A stretch of 64,000 nt of DNA from G020344215 sp039586575 (GTDB taxonomy: Bacteria; Gemmatimonadota; Gemmatimonadetes; Palauibacterales; KS3-K002). Position numbers and translations under genes: made by a program. Shown here piece by piece: positions 1 to 8,401 of this stretch. The DNA is taken from assembly GCA_039586575.1 (NCBI GenBank), contig JBDHKD010000015.1:1-64000 (forward strand). Reading direction: 5' to 3'. The notes under the pieces were generated by a model, which was not told the DNA's origin, searched no databases, and saw only the letters and a list, made by a program, of their open reading frames with translations. The first letter of the stretch is position 1. Every line of letters begins with the position of its first letter.

Positions 1-1
1 G

Positions 2-2086
2 ACGGTGAGCCTCGTCGGTGGGAATCGCGCCGGCAACAACATCGGCGGATCCGAGTTTCTCGGTCAGCTCAGCTTCCGCCATGCCGGCCTGATCAGCGAC
101 AACGTCGGCTACAAGTTGTCGGGGCAGTACTTCAACGGTACCGACTTCGAGTACGTCGATCCGCAGGAGATCGTCGATCGCGACTACACCCAGGAACGCT
201 TCGGCGGCGATCTGAGGTTCGACTTCCGGCTCAACGACCGGAGCACTCTCATCGTGAACGGCGGCGCCTCCCGTATGGTCAGCAGCATCGAGATGACCGG
301 GATCGGCGCCGCGCAGGCGCTCGACTGGATCATCGTGAACGGCGGCGCCTCCCGTATGGTCAGCAGCATCGAGATGACCGGGATCGGCGCCGCGCAGGCG
401 CTCGACTGGACCTATTCATACCTCCAGGCGCGATTCATCAGCGGCAGCCTGTTCGCCCAGGCCTACGTCAACTTCAGCGACGCGGGTAAGAGCTTCACGC
501 TGCGCGACAACGAGCTGGTCAAGGACAATTCGATGCTCTGGGTCGGCCAGGTCCAGCACGGCCTCCAACTCGGCGAGCGGCAGCGCTTTACCTACGGCGC
601 CGACCTAATACGCACGATCCCGCGCACCGAAGGGATCATCAACGGCCGTAACGAGGACGACGACAACCTCCTCGAGGTCGGCGGCTACCTACAGTCGGAG
701 ACCCAGCTATCGCCGATGTTCGACCTGGTGCTGGCGGGCCGGGTCGACTACCACGACGTGGTCGACCAGGTGCTCTTCTCGCCGCGCGGCGCGCTGGTCT
801 TCAAGCCGACGCCCGAGCACAGCTTCCGGGTAACCTACAACCGCGCGTTCAGCCAGCCGTCCTCCAACAACCTGTTCCTCGACAAGCTCTCGTCGCCCGA
901 CCTCGGCGGCTTGCCCTACCCGGTCCGCGGGCGTGGTGCGCCGTCCGATGGCTTCACCTTCAGGCGCGACTGTACGACGTCCACCGGCGACACCGGGCTG
1001 TGCATGCGCTCGCCGTTCACGCCCGCCGGGCTGGGCGGCCCAATCACCTCACTACCATTGGACGCCACGCTGTTCTGGGATGCCGCGGTCCAGGTCGTTG
1101 GCTCGGTTGACCCTCAGGCCGGCGCTATCCTCGGACTGATGAACGCGCCGACCGCCGCCCAGGTGGGTTCATTGCTGCGGACGCTCAACCCCACCACGTT
1201 CGGGTTCGATCTAACGGAAGAAGAAGACGTCCGGCCTATCCCGCAGACGGACCCCATGATCACGTCTACGATCGAGGGTGGCTGGAAGGGTCTGATCGGC
1301 GACCGCCTGCTGGTAGGCGTCGACGTCTACTACTCGGAGGTCGATGACTTCATCGGGCCGCTGCTGGTCGAGACGCCAAACGTGTTCTTTGATCCGACGA
1401 CTTTGGGCGGCTATATCGCGTCCGAAGCGGTTCGGCTCAGCCTGCCGCTGACTCCAGAGCAGATCACGGAGATCACCACTGGCATGGCTTCCGTGCCAGT
1501 CGGCATCGTCACGCCCGAGGAAGTGGACGCGGCGATCCAGAGCGGGCTCGACCCCACGACCATCATCCTCGCGTACCGGAACTTCCCCAAGTTCGACCTG
1601 TGGGGCGGCGATATCGGCGCCACCTACATCGCCACCGATTGGTTGAGCCTAACGGGTAGCTACTCTTACGTGAGCGAGAACTTCTTCACGGCCGATGAGC
1701 TGGGTGCGGCGGCTGACCTGGCGCTCAACTCGCCCAAGAACAAGGGTTCGCTGGGCGCCGCCTACCAGAACGCGCGCTGGGGGCTGAAGGTCGAGGCGCG
1801 GGGCCGCTACGTCGAGAACTTCCCGGTGAAGACCGGTGTCTACGTGAGCACCGACGCGGTGGAAGGCAATCGCGACAACTGCAGCTTTGCCGGCGGCCAG
1901 GGAATCGCCACCTGCCTGGAGGACTACACGCTGTTCGACCTGAACGTGAGCTACGCGCTCCCGATCTCACGTTCCACGGTGATCTCATTGACCGGCACCA
2001 ACATCTTCAACAACAAGCACATACAGATGATTGGCGCGCCGGAGCTGGCCAGCGTGTGGTTGCTGAGGGTGCAGCAAGGCTTCTGA
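2..2086 (+). CDS. TonB-dependent outer-membrane receptor (C-terminal part, cut by window edge)
   Basis: Outer-membrane TonB-dependent receptor beta-barrel; the open frame runs in from the left edge, so the signal peptide and plug domain lie outside the window. About 694 codons are visible. The sequence is a run of alternating amphipathic beta strands typical of the barrel, with the receptor-like stretch SPRGALVFKPTPEHSFRVTY, and it ends in a terminal Phe (RVQQGF), the usual outer-membrane C-terminal signature. The substrate cannot be told from sequence. A 27-codon block is present twice in tandem with identical DNA (249-329 and 330-410). A strong hairpin follows the stop. The GTG at position 5 is only an internal codon, not a start. 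Confidence 0.88.
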   Translation, partial: TVSLVGGNRAGNNIGGSEFLGQLSFRHAGLISDNVGYKLSGQYFNGTDFEYVDPQEIVDRDYTQERFGGDLRFDFRLNDRSTLIVNGGASRMVSSIEMTGIGAAQALDWIIVNGGASRMVSSIEMTGIGAAQALDWTYSYLQARFISGSLFAQAYVNFSDAGKSFTLRDNELVKDNSMLWVGQVQHGLQLGERQRFTYGADLIRTIPRTEGIINGRNEDDDNLLEVGGYLQSETQLSPMFDLVLAGRVDYHDVVDQVLFSPRGALVFKPTPEHSFRVTYNRAFSQPSSNNLFLDKLSSPDLGGLPYPVRGRGAPSDGFTFRRDCTTSTGDTGLCMRSPFTPAGLGGPITSLPLDATLFWDAAVQVVGSVDPQAGAILGLMNAPTAAQVGSLLRTLNPTTFGFDLTEEEDVRPIPQTDPMITSTIEGGWKGLIGDRLLVGVDVYYSEVDDFIGPLLVETPNVFFDPTTLGGYIASEAVRLSLPLTPEQITEITTGMASVPVGIVTPEEVDAAIQSGLDPTTIILAYRNFPKFDLWGGDIGATYIATDWLSLTGSYSYVSENFFTADELGAAADLALNSPKNKGSLGAAYQNARWGLKVEARGRYVENFPVKTGVYVSTDAVEGNRDNCSFAGGQGIATCLEDYTLFDLNVSYALPISRSTVISLTGTNIFNNKHIQMIGAPELASVWLLRVQQGF
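249..410 (+). repeat. Exact 81-bp tandem direct duplication inside the receptor gene
   Basis: Positions 249-329 and 330-410 are identical. The unit is 27 codons, so the reading frame is kept. The repeated peptide begins IIVNGGASRMV and ends QALDW. Perfect DNA identity means a very recent duplication or an assembly error. Confidence 0.95.
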
Positions 2087-2123
2087 TCCTCGGCGACGCC
2101 AAACGCGCGAAACCGTAACGATC

Positions 2124-2154
2124 GAGGGCTGGCCGCCTGAGGCGGCCAGCCCTC
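2124..2154. terminator. Perfect 14-bp hairpin between convergent genes
   Basis: Arms 2124-2137 and 2141-2154 are perfectly complementary (GAGGGCTGGCCGCC) with a TGA loop. It lies between the receptor stop (2086) and the end of the leftward lipoprotein gene (2184), so it probably ends transcription for both. There is no long T tract after it. Confidence 0.75.
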
Positions 2155-2183
2155 TTCGCTTGCCCCCCGCGGCCGGCGCTCGC

Positions 2184-3227
2184 TCAGCGATCGCCAGTCG
2201 CGTCCTCCGCCTCGCACAGTGGCTGCCGACTGGACCAGAGGACTGTCATGACGGTGTCACGCCGACCCAGCACCTCGTACCAGGCCGCCGCATCGCCGTA
2301 AGCGCGGAGCAGCCATTCGAGGTCCATACCGGCCAGCAGATCGACGGCATCGAGCCAGCGCAGCGCCCGCTTCTGACCCGGCCCATACCAGGTCGCGTCG
2401 AAGTAGAGGGGGAAGTAGCCGCGCGATGGGTCGTAGTCGGCGACGATAAAGGCCGCGCCCGCCGAGTCGGCCGGCGAGCCCGAGCCCATGGAATCGCCGA
2501 CCATGAACGTCGCCGCGAAGCCGCGCGGCCCCGTCCCCACGCGCACGGCCCGTAGATCGGCCGGCGCTCTGAAGCGCCAGGCCCCTGCGACCTCCCGTTC
2601 CTGGACGCCAAGCCGCGCCAGCACCTGCGACAGCGACAGCATATCGGCGCGATAGACCGGTACGGTCAGGCTATCCTCGCCCGCCCGCACCCCCGGCGAC
2701 CAGGCGAGGAACTCGCTCAGCGTGTCGGCTCGCGGTCTGAGCTCGATCTGCCCTTCCGCCCTCAGCGCCAGGCAGAGGCCGGATCCGCCGACCGCCGGTG
2801 CGCCGACGTAAAAGGTCCCCACCCGCGCCGAGCCACGGAACAATACGTACGGCTGGTCCGCACCATAGTAACGTGCGGTGAACTCGTCGATATACTCGGG
2901 GGCGCGCTCGGCCCGCAGCGGCCCCACGGTCCTGAGCTCCCCGGCCACCAGCTCGGCCACCGGCTCGATGACCGCCCGGCCCGGTTCATCGGTTCGCCAC
3001 ACGTGAAAGAGCAGCGGGCCGCTGGGCATCGACAGGGGCTGAGCGACAGCGGAGTCGGGCCCACTGCCGCCCGTGTCCGCAGCCTCATACACGGGCTCGC
3101 GCAGCTCGACCGAGATGCCACCCCACTCGACGTTGTCGCAGCCGGCCAGCCCGGCCAGCGCCAGCACGGCCACGAGCCTGCCGGTCACGCGGCCCCGTTG
3201 TAGAAGAGCGAAGGAAGTCCTATTCAT
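2184..3227 (-). CDS. Predicted lipoprotein of unknown function
   Basis: 347-aa predicted lipoprotein: basic N-terminus, hydrophobic segment VAVLALAGLAG and lipobox LAGC at about residue 29, so it should be exported and lipid-anchored. No recognised domain; the rest looks like a mixed beta-rich soluble protein with repeated references to acidic and Trp/Tyr residues. The ATG at 3227 is only 6 bp from the start of the divergent gene at 3234, leaving no room for two promoters. The true start may be the GTG at 3188 (VTGRLVAVLAL), which would give a shorter, typical lipoprotein leader. It converges on the receptor gene across the 2124-2154 hairpin. Confidence 0.7.
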   Translation of the reverse strand: MNRTSFALLQRGRVTGRLVAVLALAGLAGCDNVEWGGISVELREPVYEAADTGGSGPDSAVAQPLSMPSGPLLFHVWRTDEPGRAVIEPVAELVAGELRTVGPLRAERAPEYIDEFTARYYGADQPYVLFRGSARVGTFYVGAPAVGGSGLCLALRAEGQIELRPRADTLSEFLAWSPGVRAGEDSLTVPVYRADMLSLSQVLARLGVQEREVAGAWRFRAPADLRAVRVGTGPRGFAATFMVGDSMGSGSPADSAGAAFIVADYDPSRGYFPLYFDATWYGPGQKRALRWLDAVDLLAGMDLEWLLRAYGDAAAWYEVLGRRDTVMTVLWSSRQPLCEAEDATGDR

Positions 3228-3233
3228 TGATCC

Positions 3234-4265
3234 ATGCCTGGCGAGTCCGCCATGACTGGCGAAACTAGAGGGGAATCACGCTCGGATCAACCGGGCCGGG
3301 GCGCCCCGCTTCGGCGTCGCCTCCGGGAGGTGAGTGACGAGCTCGGATCCGGCTGGCACCCGGTCCGCGGTAGCGGGCCACACCTCGAGCCGCAGCCCGA
3401 ACCCACGGCGTTCGGCGAGGCCGAGATCGTCGAGGGCGATGGCCGCTTCGCCACCTGCGCGGTGGGTGCGCCCCAGGAGTCGCAGTTCGAGTTCTTCCTC
3501 GATGGCATCGAGCACACGAGCATCTGTGGATACATCGGTGTCGTGCCCATCGTTCACGCCTACGTGGCCGCGGCCATACGCCAACGCTGCGACCGCTCCT
3601 TTACGACCTGGGACGTCTTCGAGCAGGAGGTCCTCGCCTTCCCCCATGCCCTCCTGTCACCCGATCGCTTCCTCGCGCTGGGCCTCCCCGAAGCCACGCT
3701 CCTCGACAGCCAGGCCGAAGCAAGCGACCTGCACCCGATCCGCCTGGCCGAGATCGGACGGTCGGCCGTCAAGCTGCACCGCGCCCGTATCGAGAGCCGC
3801 CTCGCCCGCCGTTGGGCCGACGAGCGACCGGGCCGCGGCTGGCTGCTCGTCGATGGTCGGCTCGCCATCGATCCCGGCCTCCTCAAGTCCGGGCGAGCCG
3901 CCGGCCTGGTCAAGAGCCACCGCACCCAGTACCTGCCAACCGACGCGATGGAAACCGTGCTGGGGATGAGTGGCGCTCACCGCTCATCCGTCTTCAAGCC
4001 GGTGCGACCGCAGGTGGGCGAAGTCTACAGCTGGTACCTGCGGCTGAGGCCGGCGAGCGGCCACGACATCTACTGGGCCCTGGCACGCATAGAGTGTCGC
4101 GCTGGCCCTGACACCCTGGAGATCGCCGACCAGGTGAGCCGCTGGCTGCTCGCCGAGACGGCGCCCCTCGCCCTGCCCGACCCACGCTGGCACGTGCTGC
4201 TCTACCCGATCCGCGATTGCGAGAACTACCTGCGCGCCCGCATGCCGACGCTGGAGCTTTCATGA
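3234..4265 (+). CDS. NurA-like (RNase H-fold) domain protein
   Basis: 343-aa protein (ATG at 3234; ATG 3252 is an equally good start). Two Asp-Gly motifs, FFLDGIEHTS (Asp about residue 90) and LLVDGRLAID (about 203), followed by GLVKSHRTQYLP (about 226), resemble the Asp and Lys motifs of NurA nucleases, which act in DNA end processing with HerA. The assignment is by motif reading only and no HerA ATPase is adjacent. The stop overlaps the next start as ATGA (4262-4265), so it is translationally coupled to the 48-aa basic protein, which is followed 1 bp later by the HDAC-family gene. It could instead be an unrelated RNase H-like protein. Confidence 0.62.
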   Translation: MPGESAMTGETRGESRSDQPGRGAPLRRRLREVSDELGSGWHPVRGSGPHLEPQPEPTAFGEAEIVEGDGRFATCAVGAPQESQFEFFLDGIEHTSICGYIGVVPIVHAYVAAAIRQRCDRSFTTWDVFEQEVLAFPHALLSPDRFLALGLPEATLLDSQAEASDLHPIRLAEIGRSAVKLHRARIESRLARRWADERPGRGWLLVDGRLAIDPGLLKSGRAAGLVKSHRTQYLPTDAMETVLGMSGAHRSSVFKPVRPQVGEVYSWYLRLRPASGHDIYWALARIECRAGPDTLEIADQVSRWLLAETAPLALPDPRWHVLLYPIRDCENYLRARMPTLELS

Positions 4266-4408
4266 CCAAACGCTACGGGCGCAAACCGCTGCCGCCCTCC
4301 AAGCAGCGGAAGTCGAGGGGACCCACCCGCAAACCGGCGGACAAGGTCCAGCCGAAGCGGCAAGGACATCCCCACCACACGCCGACCCCAAACCGTAGAG
4401 GGCAGTAG
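4262..4408 (+). CDS. Small basic protein (48 aa), unknown
   Basis: A short frame starting MTKRYGRKPLPPSKQ, 48 aa, very rich in Lys, Arg, Pro and His with almost no hydrophobic residues, so probably disordered and able to bind nucleic acid. Support for it being real is positional: its ATG overlaps the upstream stop as ATGA, and its TAG is 1 bp before the GTG of the deacetylase gene, filling the gap exactly. No family is recognised. Confidence 0.5.
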   Translation: MTKRYGRKPLPPSKQRKSRGPTRKPADKVQPKRQGHPHHTPTPNRRGQ

Positions 4409-4409
4409 C

Positions 4410-5393
4410 GTGTCAGGCACCTCGCTCTCCCCCACGTTGGTCGCCTATCACGCGGCCTGCGAGAACCACGATACGGGGCCCGGGCACCCGGAGAACGCCG
4501 GCAGGCTGCGCGCACTCAACGCCGCGCTCGACGGAGAGCTGCCCGGCTTCGCGGACCGCATAATACGCCGGGAGAGTGAGCTGGCCACTGAGGAGGCCGT
4601 GCTGCTCGTACACCCTGCAGCGCACCTGGAGCGCGTGCGCCAGGCCGTGCGGCGCGCCGCGGAGCTGGCCGGCATCGTGCACCTCGACGCCGACACCGCC
4701 GTGTCGCCCGGATCGTGGGAGGCGGCCCTGGCCGCCACCGGCACCGTGCTCACAGCCGTCGACGCCCTGCTCGAGGGCAGTGCTCGCAATGCCTTCTGCC
4801 TGGCACGGCCGCCGGGCCATCACGCCACCGAGGACCGGGCGATGGGCTTCTGCCTGTTCAACAACGTGGCCATCGGCGCCCGCCACGCACAGCGGGCCGG
4901 CCTACGGCGCGTCCTGATCATCGACTGGGACGTGCATCACGGTAACGGCACAGAGGCGATCTTCTACGAGGATCCCGACGTCTACTACCTGTCGATGCAC
5001 CAGTGGCCCCACTACCCGGGCACCGGAGGCAGCGCCCACCGGGGTCACGGCACCGGACGAGGCGCGACCCTCAACCTTCCCGTGCCCCCCGGCCTGCCCG
5101 CCGACAAGTACGTCGAGGCTCTGACCAACGGCATCGAGGCCGCGCTCTCCGAGTTCGACCCCGACATCATCTTCATCTCCGCCGGCTTCGATGCCGCCGC
5201 CGGCGATCCGCTCGCCGGATTGACGCTGCGCCCGCTGGACTACCACACGCTCACGCAGCGGGTCGCCGAGATCGCCGACGCCCGCTGTGAAGGCCGCCTG
5301 GTATCGGCCCTCGAGGGCGGTTACGACTACAGCCTCCTGGCGAGCTGCAGCCTCGCACACCTGCGCGCCCTCGCCGGCCTCGCGGTCGGCTGA
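4410..5393 (+). CDS. Histone deacetylase / acetylpolyamine amidohydrolase family protein
   Basis: 327-aa zinc-dependent deacetylase of the arginase-deacetylase fold (class II HDAC / AcuC / acetylpolyamine amidohydrolase group). Visible motifs in order: ARPPGHHA (catalytic His pair, about residue 133), GFCLFNNVAIGA, DWDVHHGNGT (zinc ligands Asp and His), SAGFDAAAGDPLAGL (third zinc ligand Asp) and LEGGYD near the end. Length is normal for the family. Likely substrates are acetylated lysines of proteins or acetylpolyamines. The start is a GTG 1 bp after the stop of the small basic protein, so it is cotranscribed with it and the NurA-like gene. Catalytic residues are intact. Confidence 0.9.
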   Translation: MSGTSLSPTLVAYHAACENHDTGPGHPENAGRLRALNAALDGELPGFADRIIRRESELATEEAVLLVHPAAHLERVRQAVRRAAELAGIVHLDADTAVSPGSWEAALAATGTVLTAVDALLEGSARNAFCLARPPGHHATEDRAMGFCLFNNVAIGARHAQRAGLRRVLIIDWDVHHGNGTEAIFYEDPDVYYLSMHQWPHYPGTGGSAHRGHGTGRGATLNLPVPPGLPADKYVEALTNGIEAALSEFDPDIIFISAGFDAAAGDPLAGLTLRPLDYHTLTQRVAEIADARCEGRLVSALEGGYDYSLLASCSLAHLRALAGLAVG

Positions 5394-5525
5394 CCGGCCC
5401 GCCGATAACGCTCAACGCCCGCCACGTGTCAGCTGTAATAGAGGTGAGCAGCACGCTAGACGGCTGCTCCCCCGCAGGGGTCGCCGTGTACCTATTCGAG
5501 ACCACTAGCCGCGGAGAAGGATACC

Positions 5526-6818
5526 GTGGGAGCCAAGATCTTGATCGGCGCCAGCGGCCTGGCGGCGCTGGCCGCAACGCTACTGGCGCAGCCCGCCGCC
5601 GGCCAAACGCCATCGGTCACCCTGGAGGAGGCCGTACGCATGGCGCTCCAGGTCCAACCGGCCATGGTGCAGGCCCGTGGCCAGGTGACGACGACAGCGG
5701 CCGCGAGGCGCCAGGCCGTGGGTAGCTGGCTGCCGGATCTCAGTGCGAGCTCCGGCTACAGTAGGAATTCCACTACCCGCTACGACCAGGCCACCCAACG
5801 CACCGTCGTGGGGTCGTCGACCTCGTACTCCGCGGGCATCAGCACATCCCTGGTGGTGTTCGATGGGCTGAGCCGGCTTTACGACAATCGCGCCGCCAAC
5901 GCCGATGCCACGGCCGCCGACGCGTCGCTGGTCAATCAGCGGTTCCAGACCATACTCCAGACGAAACAGGCGTTCTTCAGCGCCCTGGCCGCCGAGGAGC
6001 TGGTCCGGGTCTCCGAGACCCGGATCGAGCGGGCGATGGAGCAGCTCAAGGTCGCCCGTGAGAAGCTGGCGAACGGTACCGCGACCCGATCCGATACCTT
6101 GCGTTCGAGCGTCGAGGTCGCCAACGCCCGGTTGCAGGAGCTGAACGCCCGGACCCAGCTGGCCGTCGGCGAGGCGAACCTGGCCCGCCTGATCGGTGTG
6201 GAGGGCAGCGTGCGAGCGCTCCGCGATGACCGCCTGCTCGGCATCGTCGAGATCGATACCACGACGATCCGCGAAGAGGCGGTGGCCGCCTCGCCCGCCG
6301 TCTTTCAGGCCGACGCCCAGGCGCGCGCCGCGGAGGCCCAGCACGCCGCGACCTTCGGCCAGTACTTGCCGCGAGTCACCGCCTCCTACTCCAGGTCCTG
6401 GGCGGGCAGCGAGTTCCTCGATTGGAACCCCAGCTGGACGCTGCGCCTCAGCGCTTCCTGGCCTTTGTTCAACGGGTTCACCCGCGAGGTCAATCGGACC
6501 CGCAGTGCGGTGACCCGCGACAACGCTCGGGCCCAGGCCGACGATATGCGCCGGCAAGTGAACGCGCAGTTGACCCAGCAGCTCGCCGCGCTGGCCGCGG
6601 CGCAGACGCGACTCGAGATCGCGCTCGCCAATCAAGCGGCGTCCGACGAGGATCTGCGCGTGCAACAGGAACGGTACCGAATCGGGGCGGGCACGATTCT
6701 GGATGTGCTGGTCTCGCAGGTCAATCTGGACCAGGCCGAAGTCGACATCATTCAGGCGCGCCTGGACTACCTGATAGCCAAGGCAGAAATTGAGGCTCTC
6801 ATCGGAAGAGAGCTGTAA
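5526..6818 (+). CDS. TolC-family outer-membrane efflux protein
   Basis: 430-aa outer-membrane channel of the TolC/OEP family. N-terminal signal peptide (GLAALAATLLAQPAAG), then SVTLEEAVRMAL, the usual first helix of OEP repeats, then two long helical hairpins and the typical ending QARLDYLIAKAEIEALIG. GTG start at 5526 preceded by GGAGAAGG. It is the first gene of an operon with the periplasmic adaptor (6846) and the MacB-type permease (8402), so it should be the exit duct of a tripartite export pump. Confidence 0.92.
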   Translation: MGAKILIGASGLAALAATLLAQPAAGQTPSVTLEEAVRMALQVQPAMVQARGQVTTTAAARRQAVGSWLPDLSASSGYSRNSTTRYDQATQRTVVGSSTSYSAGISTSLVVFDGLSRLYDNRAANADATAADASLVNQRFQTILQTKQAFFSALAAEELVRVSETRIERAMEQLKVAREKLANGTATRSDTLRSSVEVANARLQELNARTQLAVGEANLARLIGVEGSVRALRDDRLLGIVEIDTTTIREEAVAASPAVFQADAQARAAEAQHAATFGQYLPRVTASYSRSWAGSEFLDWNPSWTLRLSASWPLFNGFTREVNRTRSAVTRDNARAQADDMRRQVNAQLTQQLAALAAAQTRLEIALANQAASDEDLRVQQERYRIGAGTILDVLVSQVNLDQAEVDIIQARLDYLIAKAEIEALIGREL

Positions 6819-6845
6819 CCCGTTCGTCATGACTGAGAGAAACCC

Positions 6846-8363
6846 ATGAAGCGCATTGCAATGATCGCGGTCGTCGCCGTGGCGTTCGCGGTGGTTGGAT
6901 TCCTCTTCCTCCGCAACGGCGAGGAGGCCGTGGCCCCGGTCTATCGGCTGGAGCCGGTCGTGACCCGTGATATCGTGGTCTCCGCCAGCGCCGCCGGCGT
7001 CGTCGAGCCGATCACCACCGTGGAGGTCAAGTCGAAGGCCTCCGGCGAGATCTTCGAGACCCGAGCCGAGACGGGCGACGTGGTCAACGCCGGCGAGCTG
7101 CTGGTCCGGGTCGACCCGCGCGTACCGCAGGCCACGCTGCGGCAGGCCCAGGCCGACCTCGTTCTCGCCGAGGCACAGCTCGAGAACGCTCAGTCCAAGT
7201 TGCGCCGCTCGGAGGAGCTGCATAGGACGCAGTCGATCACCGAGCAGGAATACGAGGACTCGCGGCTGGCGGTGGCGAGCGCCCGAGCCCAGCTGGTGCG
7301 TGCGCAACGATCGCTGGAGGACGCGCGCATCGCCGCCGAGGACACCGAGGTGAAAGCGCCGATCTCGGGCGTGATCATTCAGAAGAACGTCGAGGTCGGC
7401 AGCGTGATATCTTCGGCCACCCGGGAGGTCGGCGGCGGAACGGTTCTCTTGCAGATGGCGAACCTCGACACGGTGCAGGTTCGCGCGCTGATCGATGAGA
7501 CCGACATCGGCAAGATCCAGCCCGGCATGGAAGTCACCATCACGGTCGACGCTTACCAGAACCGTCCGTTTAGCGGCCGGGTGCTGAAGATCGAGCCCCA
7601 GGCCACGGTGACGCAGAACGTCACCATGTTCCCGGTGCTCGTTCGGATCCCCAACACCAACGACTTGCTCAAGCCCGGCATGAACTCGGAGGTCGAGGTG
7701 CATGTGGGGTCTCGAGCGGGCGTGTTGGCCGTCCCCAACGTGGCGCTGCGGACGGACCGCGACGTCGCCTCCGCCGCCGAGGTCCTCGGCCTCGATCCAG
7801 AGACCGTGGCGCAACAGATCGCCGAGGCCCGGCGGGCCGCAGAGGGCCGGCCGGAGACCGACGGTGGGGCGTCGGAAAGTTCCGGCGCCGAGACCGTCAC
7901 CTGGCGCGGACAGGAGATCCAGCTTCCCGCGGGCGTGAGCGCCGACGCGGTCCGCGCCTTGCAGGCCAAGTTCGACGGGGCGAGCGACATGCGAGCCGTC
8001 TTCCAATCGCTCAACACCGAAGAGCGGGCGCTGATGCAGCAGCTGCGGCAGGCGATGGGTGGCGGCCAGGGTGGTCCCGGCGGCCCGGGCGCTCCCGGGC
8101 GGGGCGGTGACGGGCGCAGTAGCACCGACGTCGCCCTCACCGGTGGCGAGTACATCGTTTTCGTCCTGCGCGACGGGCTGCCCACACCCGTGCCCGTCCG
8201 CACCGGTCTCACCGACCTGGACTACTCGGAGGTCGTTTCGGGCCTGAGCGACGGCGACACGGTGTTCGTGCTTCCCAGCGCCAGCCTGCTGGCCAGCCAG
8301 CGCGAGTTTCAGGAGCGCGTCGCGAGCCGGGCCGGCGGCCTACCCGGCGTGAGCCGGCGATGA
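6846..8363 (+). CDS. Periplasmic adaptor (MacA/HlyD-type) with a large C-terminal insertion
   Basis: 505-aa membrane-fusion protein. One N-terminal transmembrane anchor (residues about 4-23), barrel-sandwich/lipoyl half-motif SGEIFETRAETGDVV, an alpha-hairpin coiled coil (about 95-165), the second lipoyl half APISGVIIQKNVEVGSV, then the beta-barrel domain. Unlike typical MacA proteins (about 370-400 aa) it carries roughly 115 extra residues (about 300-430) between NVALRTDRD and the final domain. These include an acidic/helical stretch and a Gly/Pro-rich linker (GGGQGGPGGPGAPG). It links the TolC-like channel to the permease. Confidence 0.88.
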   Translation: MKRIAMIAVVAVAFAVVGFLFLRNGEEAVAPVYRLEPVVTRDIVVSASAAGVVEPITTVEVKSKASGEIFETRAETGDVVNAGELLVRVDPRVPQATLRQAQADLVLAEAQLENAQSKLRRSEELHRTQSITEQEYEDSRLAVASARAQLVRAQRSLEDARIAAEDTEVKAPISGVIIQKNVEVGSVISSATREVGGGTVLLQMANLDTVQVRALIDETDIGKIQPGMEVTITVDAYQNRPFSGRVLKIEPQATVTQNVTMFPVLVRIPNTNDLLKPGMNSEVEVHVGSRAGVLAVPNVALRTDRDVASAAEVLGLDPETVAQQIAEARRAAEGRPETDGGASESSGAETVTWRGQEIQLPAGVSADAVRALQAKFDGASDMRAVFQSLNTEERALMQQLRQAMGGGQGGPGGPGAPGRGGDGRSSTDVALTGGEYIVFVLRDGLPTPVPVRTGLTDLDYSEVVSGLSDGDTVFVLPSASLLASQREFQERVASRAGGLPGVSRR

Positions 8364-8401
8364 ACCCTCGTTTCAGACTCGAGTAAAGAGAGAGCGCCAA
8401 C

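Noticed and set aside
5580..8006. 808-codon open frame on the minus strand
   Set aside because: It is the antisense shadow of the TolC-like and adaptor genes; composition is the repetitive Gly/Arg/His/Leu pattern typical of GC-rich antisense frames, with no domain.
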